Part shown: piece by piece, positions 1 to 6,956 of the stretch
How the letters are laid out: every line of letters starts with the position of its first letter
How positions within the stretch are numbered: the stretch's first letter is position 1
Source: Deltaproteobacteria bacterium UBA2385
GTDB taxonomy: Bacteria; Myxococcota_A; UBA796; UBA2385
Reading direction: 5' to 3'
Length of the DNA stretch: 25,585 nucleotides
Assembly (NCBI GenBank): GCA_002343455.1
Contig: DDSR01000458.1
Coordinates: 8,404-33,988 of the forward strand
Notes under the pieces: model-generated
The model's input: only the letters and a program-made list of their open reading frames with translations
Databases searched by the model: none
Told to the model about the DNA's origin: nothing
Program-made: the position numbers and the translations under genes

Positions 1-1315
1 CGACCCCGTCGTACCAGAGCTCGGTCGCGCCGGGGTAGACGCTGGGGTCGTCGTCGTCGCAGTCCTCGCCGCCGAGCACGCTGCTGTCGCCTCGCCAGCC
101 GCCGGCGTCGATGCTGCACTCGGCGAAGCGGTCGCTGTCCCGGTCGCGCTCGTCGGCGGGCAGGTTCTCGTCGCAGTCGTTGTCCAGGCCGTCGCAGAGC
201 TCCCGGGCCCCGGGGTGGGTGCGCGGGTCGGCGTCGTCGCAGTCGGTGGCGTCCGCGACGTAGCCCTCGGGGGCCGCGCAGGCCTGGACCGAGACATCGG
301 GGTCGCCGTAGAGGTCGGCGTCGGCGTCGGCGTAGAAGGCGGTGGTGACCTCCTCGTCGACCAGGCTGTCGCAGTCGTTGTCGGCCTCGTCGCAGACCTC
401 GGGCGCCCCCGGGTACACGCTGGCGTCCTCGTCGTCGCAGTCCGCGCCGCCGCACTGATCCCCGAAGACCCCGTCACCATCGGCGTCGCAGTAGCCGCAC
501 CAGGTGTCGACCCCCTCCTGGTAGTTGGCGTAGGCGTCGGTCGCGCTGTCCCCGTAGGCGAAGATCACGCTGAACTGCGCGGTCTCGCCCGGGGCGAGGC
601 TGTCGACGGTGTGCCGCCAGTGCATCGTGTAGTCCAGGCCCGAGCCCCCGTAGTCGGTGAAGGTCGAGCTGGCCGAGCTGGTCCAGTTGGCGTGGCCGAT
701 GTCGTCGCTGTAGTCGCAGAGGCCGTAGCCGACGGTCAGCCCGCTGCGGGGGCCGACGCTCTGGACCCACTCCGCCAGGCCGTCGCCGTCCAGATCCTGC
801 ACGTCGTTGTTGGTCGTCGCCCCGTAGGAGACCGGCGAGCCGCTGTCCTGGTCGGGGTCGATGGCGTGCATGACCATCAGGTTGGTGATCGTCGCGCTGC
901 CGTTGTTCGTGACCTGGAACTCGATGCCCATGGCCCGGTCGTCGCTGCCCCAGCTCTCCACCTTGACCATGGAGACGTTGCCCACGGTGTACTCGTAGCG
1001 GGAGCCCAGGGTCGAGCCGCTGGAGATGTCGGTCTCGGCGTCGATCGAGGTGAAGCTGTGGGTGTTGTAGGTGGCCTCGTAGCTGCGGGTCGATCCCCCC
1101 TCCAGGTACTGGACCGAGAGGTAGCCCCAGGGGCTGCCCGGCCAGGTCAGGTCCTGCCAGCCGTAGCTGCTGCCGTACAGCCGCATCCCGCGGGCGTAGC
1201 TCGACCAGTTCCAGGTCCCCTGGCTGCTGTAGTAGACATCCATGTAGCTGCCGGTGATCTGCTGCCCGGCCTGCGCGGGGGAAGACGACAGGGCCAGGAT
1301 CAGGGCGGTGAGCAC
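1..1315 (-). CDS. Secreted MopE-like protein with putative metal-binding repeats (3' end outside window)
   Basis: The frame is open from the GTG at 1315 to the window edge, giving about 438 residues without a stop. The GTG at 1315 is preferred over the in-frame GTG at 1327 because GGAGG lies 5 bases upstream. The first 16 residues form a hydrophobic stretch ending in PAQA, a likely signal peptidase I site, although positive charge is missing. Residues about 17-270 are Ser/Thr/Tyr/Gly-rich and look like a beta-rich secreted domain of unknown fold. From about residue 280 there are three Cys/Asp units of the type DCDDxDxxxYPGAxExCDxxDNDCD, the MopE-type putative metal-binding motif common in myxobacterial surface proteins. 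The third unit is cut by the window edge. Calcium or copper binding is inferred from the family. The gene is exported, so it acts at the surface or outside. Its partner, if any, is not visible. Confidence 0.85.
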   Translation of the reverse strand, partial: MLTALILALSSSPAQAGQQITGSYMDVYYSSQGTWNWSSYARGMRLYGSSYGWQDLTWPGSPWGYLSVQYLEGGSTRSYEATYNTHSFTSIDAETDISSGSTLGSRYEYTVGNVSMVKVESWGSDDRAMGIEFQVTNNGSATITNLMVMHAIDPDQDSGSPVSYGATTNNDVQDLDGDGLAEWVQSVGPRSGLTVGYGLCDYSDDIGHANWTSSASSTFTDYGGSGLDYTMHWRHTVDSLAPGETAQFSVIFAYGDSATDAYANYQEGVDTWCGYCDADGDGVFGDQCGGADCDDEDASVYPGAPEVCDEADNDCDSLVDEEVTTAFYADADADLYGDPDVSVQACAAPEGYVADATDCDDADPRTHPGARELCDGLDNDCDENLPADERDRDSDRFAECSIDAGGWRGDSSVLGGEDCDDDDPSVYPGATELWYDGV

Positions 1316-1338
1316 GGGGACCTCCACGGGGGGGTCCA

Positions 1339-1367
1339 AGGGTACTCAGCGCAGCCGACCCTCACAA
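1339..1367 (-). promoter_or_regulatory. Candidate promoter for the MopE-like gene
   Basis: On the minus strand a TTGTGA (-35-like, 1362-1367) and a TACCCT (-10-like, 1339-1344) are separated by 17 bases. The -10-like element ends 23 bases before the preferred GTG start at 1315. TACCCT matches TATAAT at only three positions, but the same hexamer appears ahead of other genes in this window. This is a pattern match only. Confidence 0.35.
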
Positions 1368-1394
1368 CACAAATCTGCCCTTCCCGCCGCCGAG

Positions 1395-1430
1395 CTCAGC
1401 CGCCGCCGCGCTCAGCCGCCGCCGCGCTCA
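1395..1430. repeat. 16-bp tandem repeat, 2.25 copies
   Basis: The unit CTCAGCCGCCGCCGCG occurs at 1395-1410 and 1411-1426 and is followed by a partial CTCA that contains the stop codon of the 75-residue gene. It lies between that stop and the promoter region of the next gene. There is no U-tract on the minus strand, so it is not a typical terminator. It may simply be a slippage product of GC-rich DNA. Confidence 0.7.
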
Positions 1431-1655
1431 ACCATCGGTGCCGGTGCGGCCGTTGGCCTTGGACCAGGCGATCAGCGCGTCCATGCGGGTCTCGTCGGGC
1501 TGCATCAGGCGGGCGATCTCGTCCTCGCTGAGGGTGGGCGGGCCGCCGACGAAGGCGCCGACGAAGGCCGGATCGCTGGGCGCCGCCTTGATCACCCGCT
1601 CGGAGGGCAGCGGGTTGAGGTATCGACGGCGCCGTGCTGTGCGTGAGTCGGGCAT
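1428..1655 (-). CDS. Small hypothetical protein, 75 residues
   Basis: The start is set by a near-perfect AAGGAGG eight bases before the ATG at 1655. A longer in-frame version starting at 1703 would contain this ribosome binding site inside the gene and is less likely. The protein begins with a basic segment (SRTARRRRY, about residues 4-12), then a Pro-rich part, a Gly/Ala/Val segment around 31-38 and an acidic helical segment (LSEDEIARLM, about 42-51) that ends in a short Gly-rich tail. There is no signal peptide or membrane segment, so it is probably cytoplasmic. I do not recognise the family. It lies 73 bases downstream of the KAP NTPase gene on the same strand and may be co-transcribed or have its own promoter. 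Confidence 0.65.
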   Translation of the reverse strand: MPDSRTARRRRYLNPLPSERVIKAAPSDPAFVGAFVGGPPTLSEDEIARLMQPDETRMDALIAWSKANGRTGTDG

Positions 1656-1681
1656 CGAGCGAACCTCCTTGTACCACTGGA

Positions 1682-1710
1682 AGGCTACACCCCACCGCGG
1701 CAATGCGCAA
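1682..1710 (-). promoter_or_regulatory. Candidate promoter for the 75-residue gene
   Basis: On the minus strand TTGCGC (1705-1710) and TAGCCT (1682-1687) are spaced by 17 bases in the 73-base gap after the KAP NTPase gene. The -10-like element ends 26 bases before the ATG, with the strong AAGGAGG in between. Both hexamers are imperfect. Confidence 0.3.
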
Positions 1711-1728
1711 GTCGGCCACGGGACGGGC

Positions 1729-3642
1729 TCAGTCGACGCGCTCGGGGAGGAGGGCGAGGGCCTGGCCGATCGCCTCGGCCAGCGAAGCCGCCGAGGGGGG
1801 CCACTGCCGGACCGCCCACTCGAAGGCGGTGCGCTCGGGCCACCGCGCCAGCAGCGCCCGCAAGCCCTCGGGCGGGGAGGCGTCGCGCCCCGCCTCCATC
1901 CAGGCCGCGTTCGAGAGGCGCAGCGCCTCGACCACCGCCGGGCGGGGGAAGGCCCCCAGGCGCAGGGCCAGCGCCCCCGCCAGGGCCTGGGCTTCGGCCT
2001 CGCCGGGCAGATCGACCCCCTCGGGGGCGGTCTCCATCAGCGCGCCCCACAGCAATCGGGCCTGCCCCTCCAGCCAGCCGGCGTAGCTGGCCATCACGTC
2101 GGCCCGCAGGCGCTCGACCAGCCCCCGATCGGCGCCGAGCCCGCGGGCGACCTCGACCCAGCGGATCTTCCAGAGCAGGGCGCGGCCCGGGTCCGGATCG
2201 CCTCCAGAGCCATCTCCAGGGTCTCCTGCCGGAGTGCCCGCCGGGAGCGGCCCGGCGAGGCCCGCCGCGAGCCCGTCGGGCCAGGCTCGGTTGGACCAGA
2301 GCTGCCGCGGCAGGTCGACCAGCCCGGCGGCCCCGATCTGGGCCAGGATCTGCCCGAGCCCGGCGAGGTCCACCATGCCCTCCAGGCGCAGCCAGACCGC
2401 GCCGAGGGCCAGCACCGCCGGCCGCGACAGGTCCGAGAGGGCCGGGCCGGTCGAGGCGCTCAGCCGCTGATGCATCCAGACGAGGCCGCGCTTGACGTGC
2501 CGCGGGGTGACCACGCCGTGGCCGTTCCAGAGGTCACCCAGCTCGCTGGCCAGCGGGCCGATGCGCTCGAGATCGAGGCCCTGGTCCTCGGCCCAGCGCT
2601 CGACGAGCCGGATCCAGTGTCGAGGCAGCACCGCCGGCACCCGCTGGCGCAGGTGCAGGCTGCGGACCAGCGCCCCCTCGCCGGAGGGCCCGTCGAGCAG
2701 GACGTCGTCGGCCTGCTCACGGTCCAGGACCAGCACGACGACGACGCCACGCAGGCCCTCCAGCCAGGCCAGCGAGGAGAGCAGGCCTCGCAGGCGCGTC
2801 TCGTCCAGGCGGCTGATGTCCTCGATCTCCAGCCAGACCCGCGGCCGGGCGCCGAGGGGGTGCAGGCACTCGATCAGCCGATCCAGCAGCGCGACGGCCT
2901 CGTCGCTCATCATGTCGGGCCGATGGGCGCGGGCTCGCCAGGCCTCTCCCAGGGCCGCGACGACCCCCGAGAGATCGGTCAGGACCGCCATGGGCTCGCC
3001 CTTCAGCCGGGCCGCGGCCTTCACGGTCTGGAAGAGCAGGCCAAGTCCCTCTCGCGTGCCCACGCCTCGCCCGGCCAGCCGGGAGTCGCCGTCGCAGAAG
3101 AGGGTCAGGCAGGGGTGCCAGTCGCGAGCGGCGACCGCCTGGTGCAGGCGCCAGGCGATCTCGGTCCAGTGCTGGCGGGGATCCCCCACCTCGTCCAGCA
3201 GCAGGCGCAGGGGCTCGCTGGCGGGGTGGACAGGACGGCGGATGCGCAGGTCGAGGTGCTTCTGGCCGGGAGCGCCGGCCGCGCGCAGCCGGGTGTACAG
3301 CTCCTGGCCGATGCGGCGGGCCAGGACGGGCCAGGCGGAGCCATCCTCGGGGGTGGAGAGCCAGGCGTTGAAGCGCACCCGCACCGGCTCGACCCCGGGG
3401 TTGGCGGCCCGCCACTGGGTCCAGACCATCTCGGCGAAGGTCGACTTGCCGCTGCCCCAGGGCCCCTCGACGCTGACGATGACCGCCTCGTCGCGATCCT
3501 GATCGAGCAGGAAGCCCACCTGGCGGGCCAGCTCGGCGGCGGCCGGGCTGAACTCGAAGAGGTCCTCCTCGCCCCGGTCCAGCCGCAGCCGCTCCCGCGC
3601 CCAGGGGCGGCCGAGGAGGAGCGCGGCGGGCGAGGGGTCCAT
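1729..3642 (-). CDS. KAP-family P-loop NTPase
   Basis: The protein has 637 residues. The Walker A motif is GPWGSGKST at residues 60-68, preceded by a hydrophobic strand (AVIVSVE). The segment FNAWLS at 91-96 matches the fNaW signature that follows Walker A in KAP NTPases. The Walker B region is near 269-280 (VWLEIEDISRLD), close to the family pattern hhhIDDLDR but with IEDISR. A sensor-like strand (VVVVLVLDREQ) follows at 300-310. KAP NTPases often carry membrane helices between Walker A and B. None is obvious here, so a cytoplasmic enzyme is likely. The ATG at 3642 is preferred because the family fold begins soon after it and because longer versions would run into the divergent promoter region. 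SD support is weak. Proposed roles of the family (membrane-associated assemblies, phage defence) are not shown by the sequence, and no partner gene is evident. Confidence 0.82.
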   Translation of the reverse strand: MDPSPAALLLGRPWARERLRLDRGEEDLFEFSPAAAELARQVGFLLDQDRDEAVIVSVEGPWGSGKSTFAEMVWTQWRAANPGVEPVRVRFNAWLSTPEDGSAWPVLARRIGQELYTRLRAAGAPGQKHLDLRIRRPVHPASEPLRLLLDEVGDPRQHWTEIAWRLHQAVAARDWHPCLTLFCDGDSRLAGRGVGTREGLGLLFQTVKAAARLKGEPMAVLTDLSGVVAALGEAWRARAHRPDMMSDEAVALLDRLIECLHPLGARPRVWLEIEDISRLDETRLRGLLSSLAWLEGLRGVVVVLVLDREQADDVLLDGPSGEGALVRSLHLRQRVPAVLPRHWIRLVERWAEDQGLDLERIGPLASELGDLWNGHGVVTPRHVKRGLVWMHQRLSASTGPALSDLSRPAVLALGAVWLRLEGMVDLAGLGQILAQIGAAGLVDLPRQLWSNRAWPDGLAAGLAGPLPAGTPAGDPGDGSGGDPDPGRALLWKIRWVEVARGLGADRGLVERLRADVMASYAGWLEGQARLLWGALMETAPEGVDLPGEAEAQALAGALALRLGAFPRPAVVEALRLSNAAWMEAGRDASPPEGLRALLARWPERTAFEWAVRQWPPSAASLAEAIGQALALLPERVD

Positions 3643-3701
3643 TCCCCGACGGTAGCGCTGGTGGGCCCCGGCTGCTACCCTGCCGCCCCACGGAGGAACC
3701 G
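3643..3701. promoter_or_regulatory. Divergent promoter region with GGTAGC/GCTACC dyad
   Basis: The 59 bases between two divergent genes hold an inverted repeat, GGTAGC (3651-3656) and GCTACC (3674-3679), with 17 bases between the arms. Each arm lies in a -10-like octamer reading outward: GCTACCGT toward the KAP gene, whose last base is six bases before the ATG, and GCTACCCT (3674-3681) toward the carbonic anhydrase gene, 20 bases before its ATG. This would give a leaderless or nearly leaderless KAP transcript. No consensus -35 is seen. The dyad could also be an operator shared by both genes. Confidence 0.4.
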
Positions 3702-4808
3702 ATGACCCTGACCGCCTCAGCTCTGCTCTCACTCAGCCTCTTCCTCGCCTGCGGCGACAAGGGGGACACCGGCGACGGCGATGGCGGCGCCGGCGATGGC
3801 GGAACCGCGGACGGCGGGACCGGCGACGGCGGGACCGGGGATGGCGGGACCGGGGACGGCGGGACCGGGGATGGCGGGACCCAGGACGGCGGCGGCCAGG
3901 ACGGCGGCGGCAGCGACGGCGGGGGGGATGGCGGCGGCACGACCTCGCCGGACAACGACGGCGACGGCTGGCCCGAGAACGTCGACTGCGACGACGACAA
4001 CCCCGACGTCTACCCGACCGCGATGGAGGTCTACGACGGCATCGACAACGACTGCTCCGGCGAGGCCGACGACATCCCCTGGGGCTACAGCTCGGCGGAC
4101 GGCCACATCCCCCCCGAAGACTGGGGCACCTACTACCCGGACTGCAACGGCGAACAGCAGTCCCCGATCGACTTCGTCAAGTCCATCATCGACCCGGTGC
4201 CGCCCCTCTCGGCCTCGCTGGGCTGGGGCAGCGACACCATCGACGTCGAACACCACGGGCACGCCCTGCAGTGGAAGGTGAAGGCCGACCCCAAGCTGGG
4301 AGAGACCCCCCACACCCTGACCTGGGACGGCGTCGTCTACACCCTCGAGCAGTTCCACTTCCACGTGCCCTCCGAGCACACCGCCCTCGGCGTGCCCATG
4401 GACATGGAGGTGCACTTCGTGCACTACGCCGACGAGGGTGTCGAGCCTGGGGTGCTGGTCGCCAGCATCGTCTTCGAGCTCGGCCCCGAAGACAACGACT
4501 TCCTGACGGCGATCGGCTTTGATCGGCTGCCCGCCACCGAGCACGCCGTCCTCGAGGACGAAGAGTCCCTCTTCCGGCTGATCGACGTGCTGCCTCCCGA
4601 CTTCGTGGCCGACCCGACCGTCGCCTTCTACGACGGCTCGTACACCACCCCCCCGTGCACCGAGGGCGTGCTCTGGGTGATCGCGGGCACTCCGGTCTCG
4701 TTCAGCGCCGACCAGCTCGCCGCGATGGAGGCCGTCATCGAGGACAACGCCCGCCCCACCCAGGAGCTGTTCGGGCGGCGGCTCAGCCTGACCCGCCTGG
4801 TCCCCTAG
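3702..4808 (+). CDS. Alpha-carbonic anhydrase lipoprotein with Gly/Asp tract and metal-binding motif
   Basis: The protein (368 residues) catalyses reversible CO2 hydration (EC 4.2.1.1) if active. The start has GGAGG five bases upstream. A short hydrophobic segment ends in the lipobox LFLAC, so Cys17 is the likely lipidated residue. Residues 18-82 are a Gly/Asp tract with six GDGGT-type pentapeptides, and 84-124 form one MopE-like unit (DCDDDNPDVYP and DNDC). The carbonic anhydrase domain spans about 126-368. It shows QSPID (153-157), GHA with His187 at the proton-shuttle position, zinc ligands His219 and His221 in FHFH and His238 in EVHF, and the GSYTTPPCTEGVLW active-site segment. Cys148 and the Cys of TPPC fit the disulfide of bacterial alpha enzymes. 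All key residues are present. It is convergent with the TRAP permease gene, nine bases apart. Confidence 0.95.
   Translation: MTLTASALLSLSLFLACGDKGDTGDGDGGAGDGGTADGGTGDGGTGDGGTGDGGTGDGGTQDGGGQDGGGSDGGGDGGGTTSPDNDGDGWPENVDCDDDNPDVYPTAMEVYDGIDNDCSGEADDIPWGYSSADGHIPPEDWGTYYPDCNGEQQSPIDFVKSIIDPVPPLSASLGWGSDTIDVEHHGHALQWKVKADPKLGETPHTLTWDGVVYTLEQFHFHVPSEHTALGVPMDMEVHFVHYADEGVEPGVLVASIVFELGPEDNDFLTAIGFDRLPATEHAVLEDEESLFRLIDVLPPDFVADPTVAFYDGSYTTPPCTEGVLWVIAGTPVSFSADQLAAMEAVIEDNARPTQELFGRRLSLTRLVP
3792..3881 (+). repeat. 15-bp tandem repeat encoding GDGGT pentapeptides
   Basis: Six in-frame 15-base units encode GDGGT or ADGGT (residues 31-60 of the carbonic anhydrase lipoprotein). The units are nearly identical at the DNA level (for example GATGGCGGGACCGGG), which suggests recent slippage. 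The tract is a flexible acidic spacer between the lipid anchor and the folded domains. Copy number is likely to vary between strains. Confidence 0.85.
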
Positions 4809-4817
4809 AACCGGTGA

Positions 4818-6950
4818 TCAGCCCCACAGCAGGGGCACGAAGGCGACCAGCAGCAGGCTGATCCCCATCACCACGACGGGCACCCACAGGTGCTCGTTGC
4901 GGGCCCAGAAGCCCTGCACGGCGGGCTCTTCCAGGGCTGCCTCGCCGACGACCTGCCGGGTCAACAGGTGGTTGAGGGCCACCGGCGGGGTCAGGTAGCC
5001 GAGCTCGAAGCCCACCAGCACGACCATCCAGAAGTGCACCGGGTCGATGCCGTGGCGGTAGGCCACGTCGGCCAGCGTGACGCTGACCAGGATGACCGCG
5101 CCCATGGCGTCCATGGTCATGCCGATCAGCACCATGATGACCACCAGCACGCCCATGGCCAGCACCGGGCTGCCCAGGCTGTGGGGCACCAGCTCCATCA
5201 GCTCGGAGCGCTCGACCACGCCTCCCAGGCAGACGGTCGCCGCCATCAGGAAGAGGAGCGCGCCGGTGTGCTCTCCGGCATGGCCCGAGGCGTACTCGAC
5301 CTTGGGCCCCAGGCCCTTGCCTCGCCCCTCCCACAGCAGCACCAGCAGCAGCATCACCGGCAGGATCCAGGGGGCGGTGCGCTCGTTGAGGGGCGCGTCC
5401 AGGACCAGGGCGTAGCCGCCGACCACCAGCCCGCCGATCAGCAGGAAGGGGAGCAGGCCGCGGGCCGCCTGGGCGGTGGAGGCGAACGCGTCCGGCGCGG
5501 GCGAGAGGCGCAGCTTCGGGCGGTAAACCGCGACCAGGGTCAGCAGCAGGACCAGGGTGGTCAGGCCGAAGACGAGGATGCCGCTCTCGTAGAGCTCGGA
5601 GGTGGTGACCTCCTTGTTCAGCGAGGCGATCAGCACGACGATCAGGCAGGGTCGCAGCACCACGCCCAGGCTGCCGGACATGGCGGCGATCATCCGGGCC
5701 TGGCGAGGGCTGGCCCCGGCCCGCCGCATCTCGTCGAAGACCAGGGCGCCGGCGGCGATGACGAAGATGCCCGAGGCGCCGCTGTAGGCGGTGGGCAGGG
5801 CGGCGGCGACCACGATCACCCAGCCCAGCAGCGGTACGGGCAGGCCCCAGGGGCGGATCAGGTCGAAGACGCGGCCGGAGACGCTGCTGCGCTCGAGCAG
5901 CATGCCTCCCCAGACGTAGAGGGCGACGGCCAGGTAGACCGAGGGGATCTGGGCGAACTTGTGCAGGTAGATCGCCTGCCCGCTGGGATGTCCTTCCACC
6001 AGCAGGAACCAGGCGCCGGCGATGCCGACCATCCAGGCGTACAGCGGCACGCAGAGCAGGCCGCGCAGCAGGTTTCCACCGGGGGCGAGGCCGGGCGGAG
6101 GGCGGAGGAGGTGCCGCAGGTTGAGGACGGCCAGCGCGAGCAGCCCGACGGTCCACAGCAGGGGCACCTCGACGTGCTCGGCCTCGATCTCCAGGTTGGC
6201 CCGGACGCGCCAGTCGGCGAAGGCCGAGGCGGCCAGCAGGAGGTGGGCCAGGAGCTGACTGCCCTGGTCGAGCTGGTGGCCCCGCACATCGTGAGCCGTC
6301 CGGAGGGCGATGTGCGCGCGGCGCCCGGTGGCGACGAGGCCGCCCAGGATGAAGACGACCGAGAGCAGGTGCAGGCCGTAGGCGAAGTCGGCGAGATCGC
6401 GCAGGCGCAGCTCGACCGCGCGGAAGCCCCGGACCGAGGGGGTCAGCGAGGCGCGGGCCTGGTCGTAGGCGAGGTGCTCGGCCTCGCACTGCTCGACGAG
6501 GGCGCGGGCTGCGGTGCAGGAGACGCCCTCGGTCCGAGCCGCGGCGGGCGGATCGGCGAAGGGGTCGGCGTTGGGATCGGCGAAGGGGTCCGCGTTGGGA
6601 TCCGGGGCCGCGGCGGGCGGATCGGCGAAGGGATCGGCAAGAGGGTCAGGGGTTGCGGCGGGCGGATCGGCGAAGGGATCGGCGAAGGGATCGGCGGCGG
6701 GATCCGGGGTCGCGGCGGGGGCCGGCTCCACGCAGCCCTCGAGCGCCTGGCGGGCCCGCTCCGGCTGGCAGTCCGGGGGCGGGGGATCGCTGCGCAGCGA
6801 GAGGGCGTAGCCCGGCCAGATCGACTCCCCGAGCTGCACCAGGCGGGCGTCCAGCCGGTCGGCCGTCTGCTGGACCAGGATGAAGCCCAGCACCAGGAGC
6901 AGGGCGATCGCCGGCAAGCGCCCCGACACACGGGGGGTCGGGCTGCTCAC
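4818..6950 (-). CDS. TRAP transporter permease, fused DctQ-like and DctM-like subunits
   Basis: The protein has 710 residues and many membrane helices. Residues 1-285 fit a four-helix DctQ-like small subunit: helix 1 about 12-28, then a long insert, then helices near 191-208, 232-247 and 261-280, with the RRAHIAL segment typical after the second helix. From about 294 the DctM-like large subunit begins. GASGIFVIAAGALVFDEM (391-408) and the following LG segment match the TRAP large subunit, although the usual IPPS motif is replaced by VLRPC. The insert (about 53-160) contains Cys61 and Cys73, a Pro/Ala/Asp repeat of the ADPFADP type, then Cys145 and Cys155, and is predicted periplasmic. The start is the GTG at 6950, six bases after the stop of the binding-protein gene, so the two are one operon. 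The substrate is unknown, and import driven by an ion gradient is the family rule. Confidence 0.85.
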   Translation of the reverse strand: MSSPTPRVSGRLPAIALLLVLGFILVQQTADRLDARLVQLGESIWPGYALSLRSDPPPPDCQPERARQALEGCVEPAPAATPDPAADPFADPFADPPAATPDPLADPFADPPAAAPDPNADPFADPNADPFADPPAAARTEGVSCTAARALVEQCEAEHLAYDQARASLTPSVRGFRAVELRLRDLADFAYGLHLLSVVFILGGLVATGRRAHIALRTAHDVRGHQLDQGSQLLAHLLLAASAFADWRVRANLEIEAEHVEVPLLWTVGLLALAVLNLRHLLRPPPGLAPGGNLLRGLLCVPLYAWMVGIAGAWFLLVEGHPSGQAIYLHKFAQIPSVYLAVALYVWGGMLLERSSVSGRVFDLIRPWGLPVPLLGWVIVVAAALPTAYSGASGIFVIAAGALVFDEMRRAGASPRQARMIAAMSGSLGVVLRPCLIVVLIASLNKEVTTSELYESGILVFGLTTLVLLLTLVAVYRPKLRLSPAPDAFASTAQAARGLLPFLLIGGLVVGGYALVLDAPLNERTAPWILPVMLLLVLLWEGRGKGLGPKVEYASGHAGEHTGALLFLMAATVCLGGVVERSELMELVPHSLGSPVLAMGVLVVIMVLIGMTMDAMGAVILVSVTLADVAYRHGIDPVHFWMVVLVGFELGYLTPPVALNHLLTRQVVGEAALEEPAVQGFWARNEHLWVPVVVMGISLLLVAFVPLLWG
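6546..6704 (-). repeat. Degenerate repeat encoding ADPFADP-type units in the TRAP permease loop
   Basis: Residues about 83-135 of the permease are built from repeats of ADPFADP, DPNADPFADP and DPPAA. At DNA level this is an imperfect tandem array of GGATCGGCGAAG-like 12-base blocks. It forms a flexible acidic linker and is flanked by two Cys pairs. Copy number probably varies. Confidence 0.8.
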
Positions 6951-6956
6951 GGGGCG

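Noticed and set aside
215..1531. Plus-strand open frame of 438 codons opposite the MopE-like gene
   Set aside because: The Gly/Val-rich product is the reverse of the Asp/Cys repeats. The minus strand has the signal peptide and MopE units.
1438..3705. Plus-strand open frame of 755 codons opposite the KAP NTPase
   Set aside because: The minus-strand frame has Walker motifs; this one is low-complexity and overlaps the divergent promoter region.
3792..3881. Possible CRISPR-like or regulatory direct repeats
   Set aside because: The units are contiguous, in frame and encode GDGGT pentapeptides, so this is a coding tandem repeat.
4809..4817. Possible bidirectional terminator between convergent genes
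   Set aside because: Only nine bases separate the stop codons and no stem or T-run is visible.
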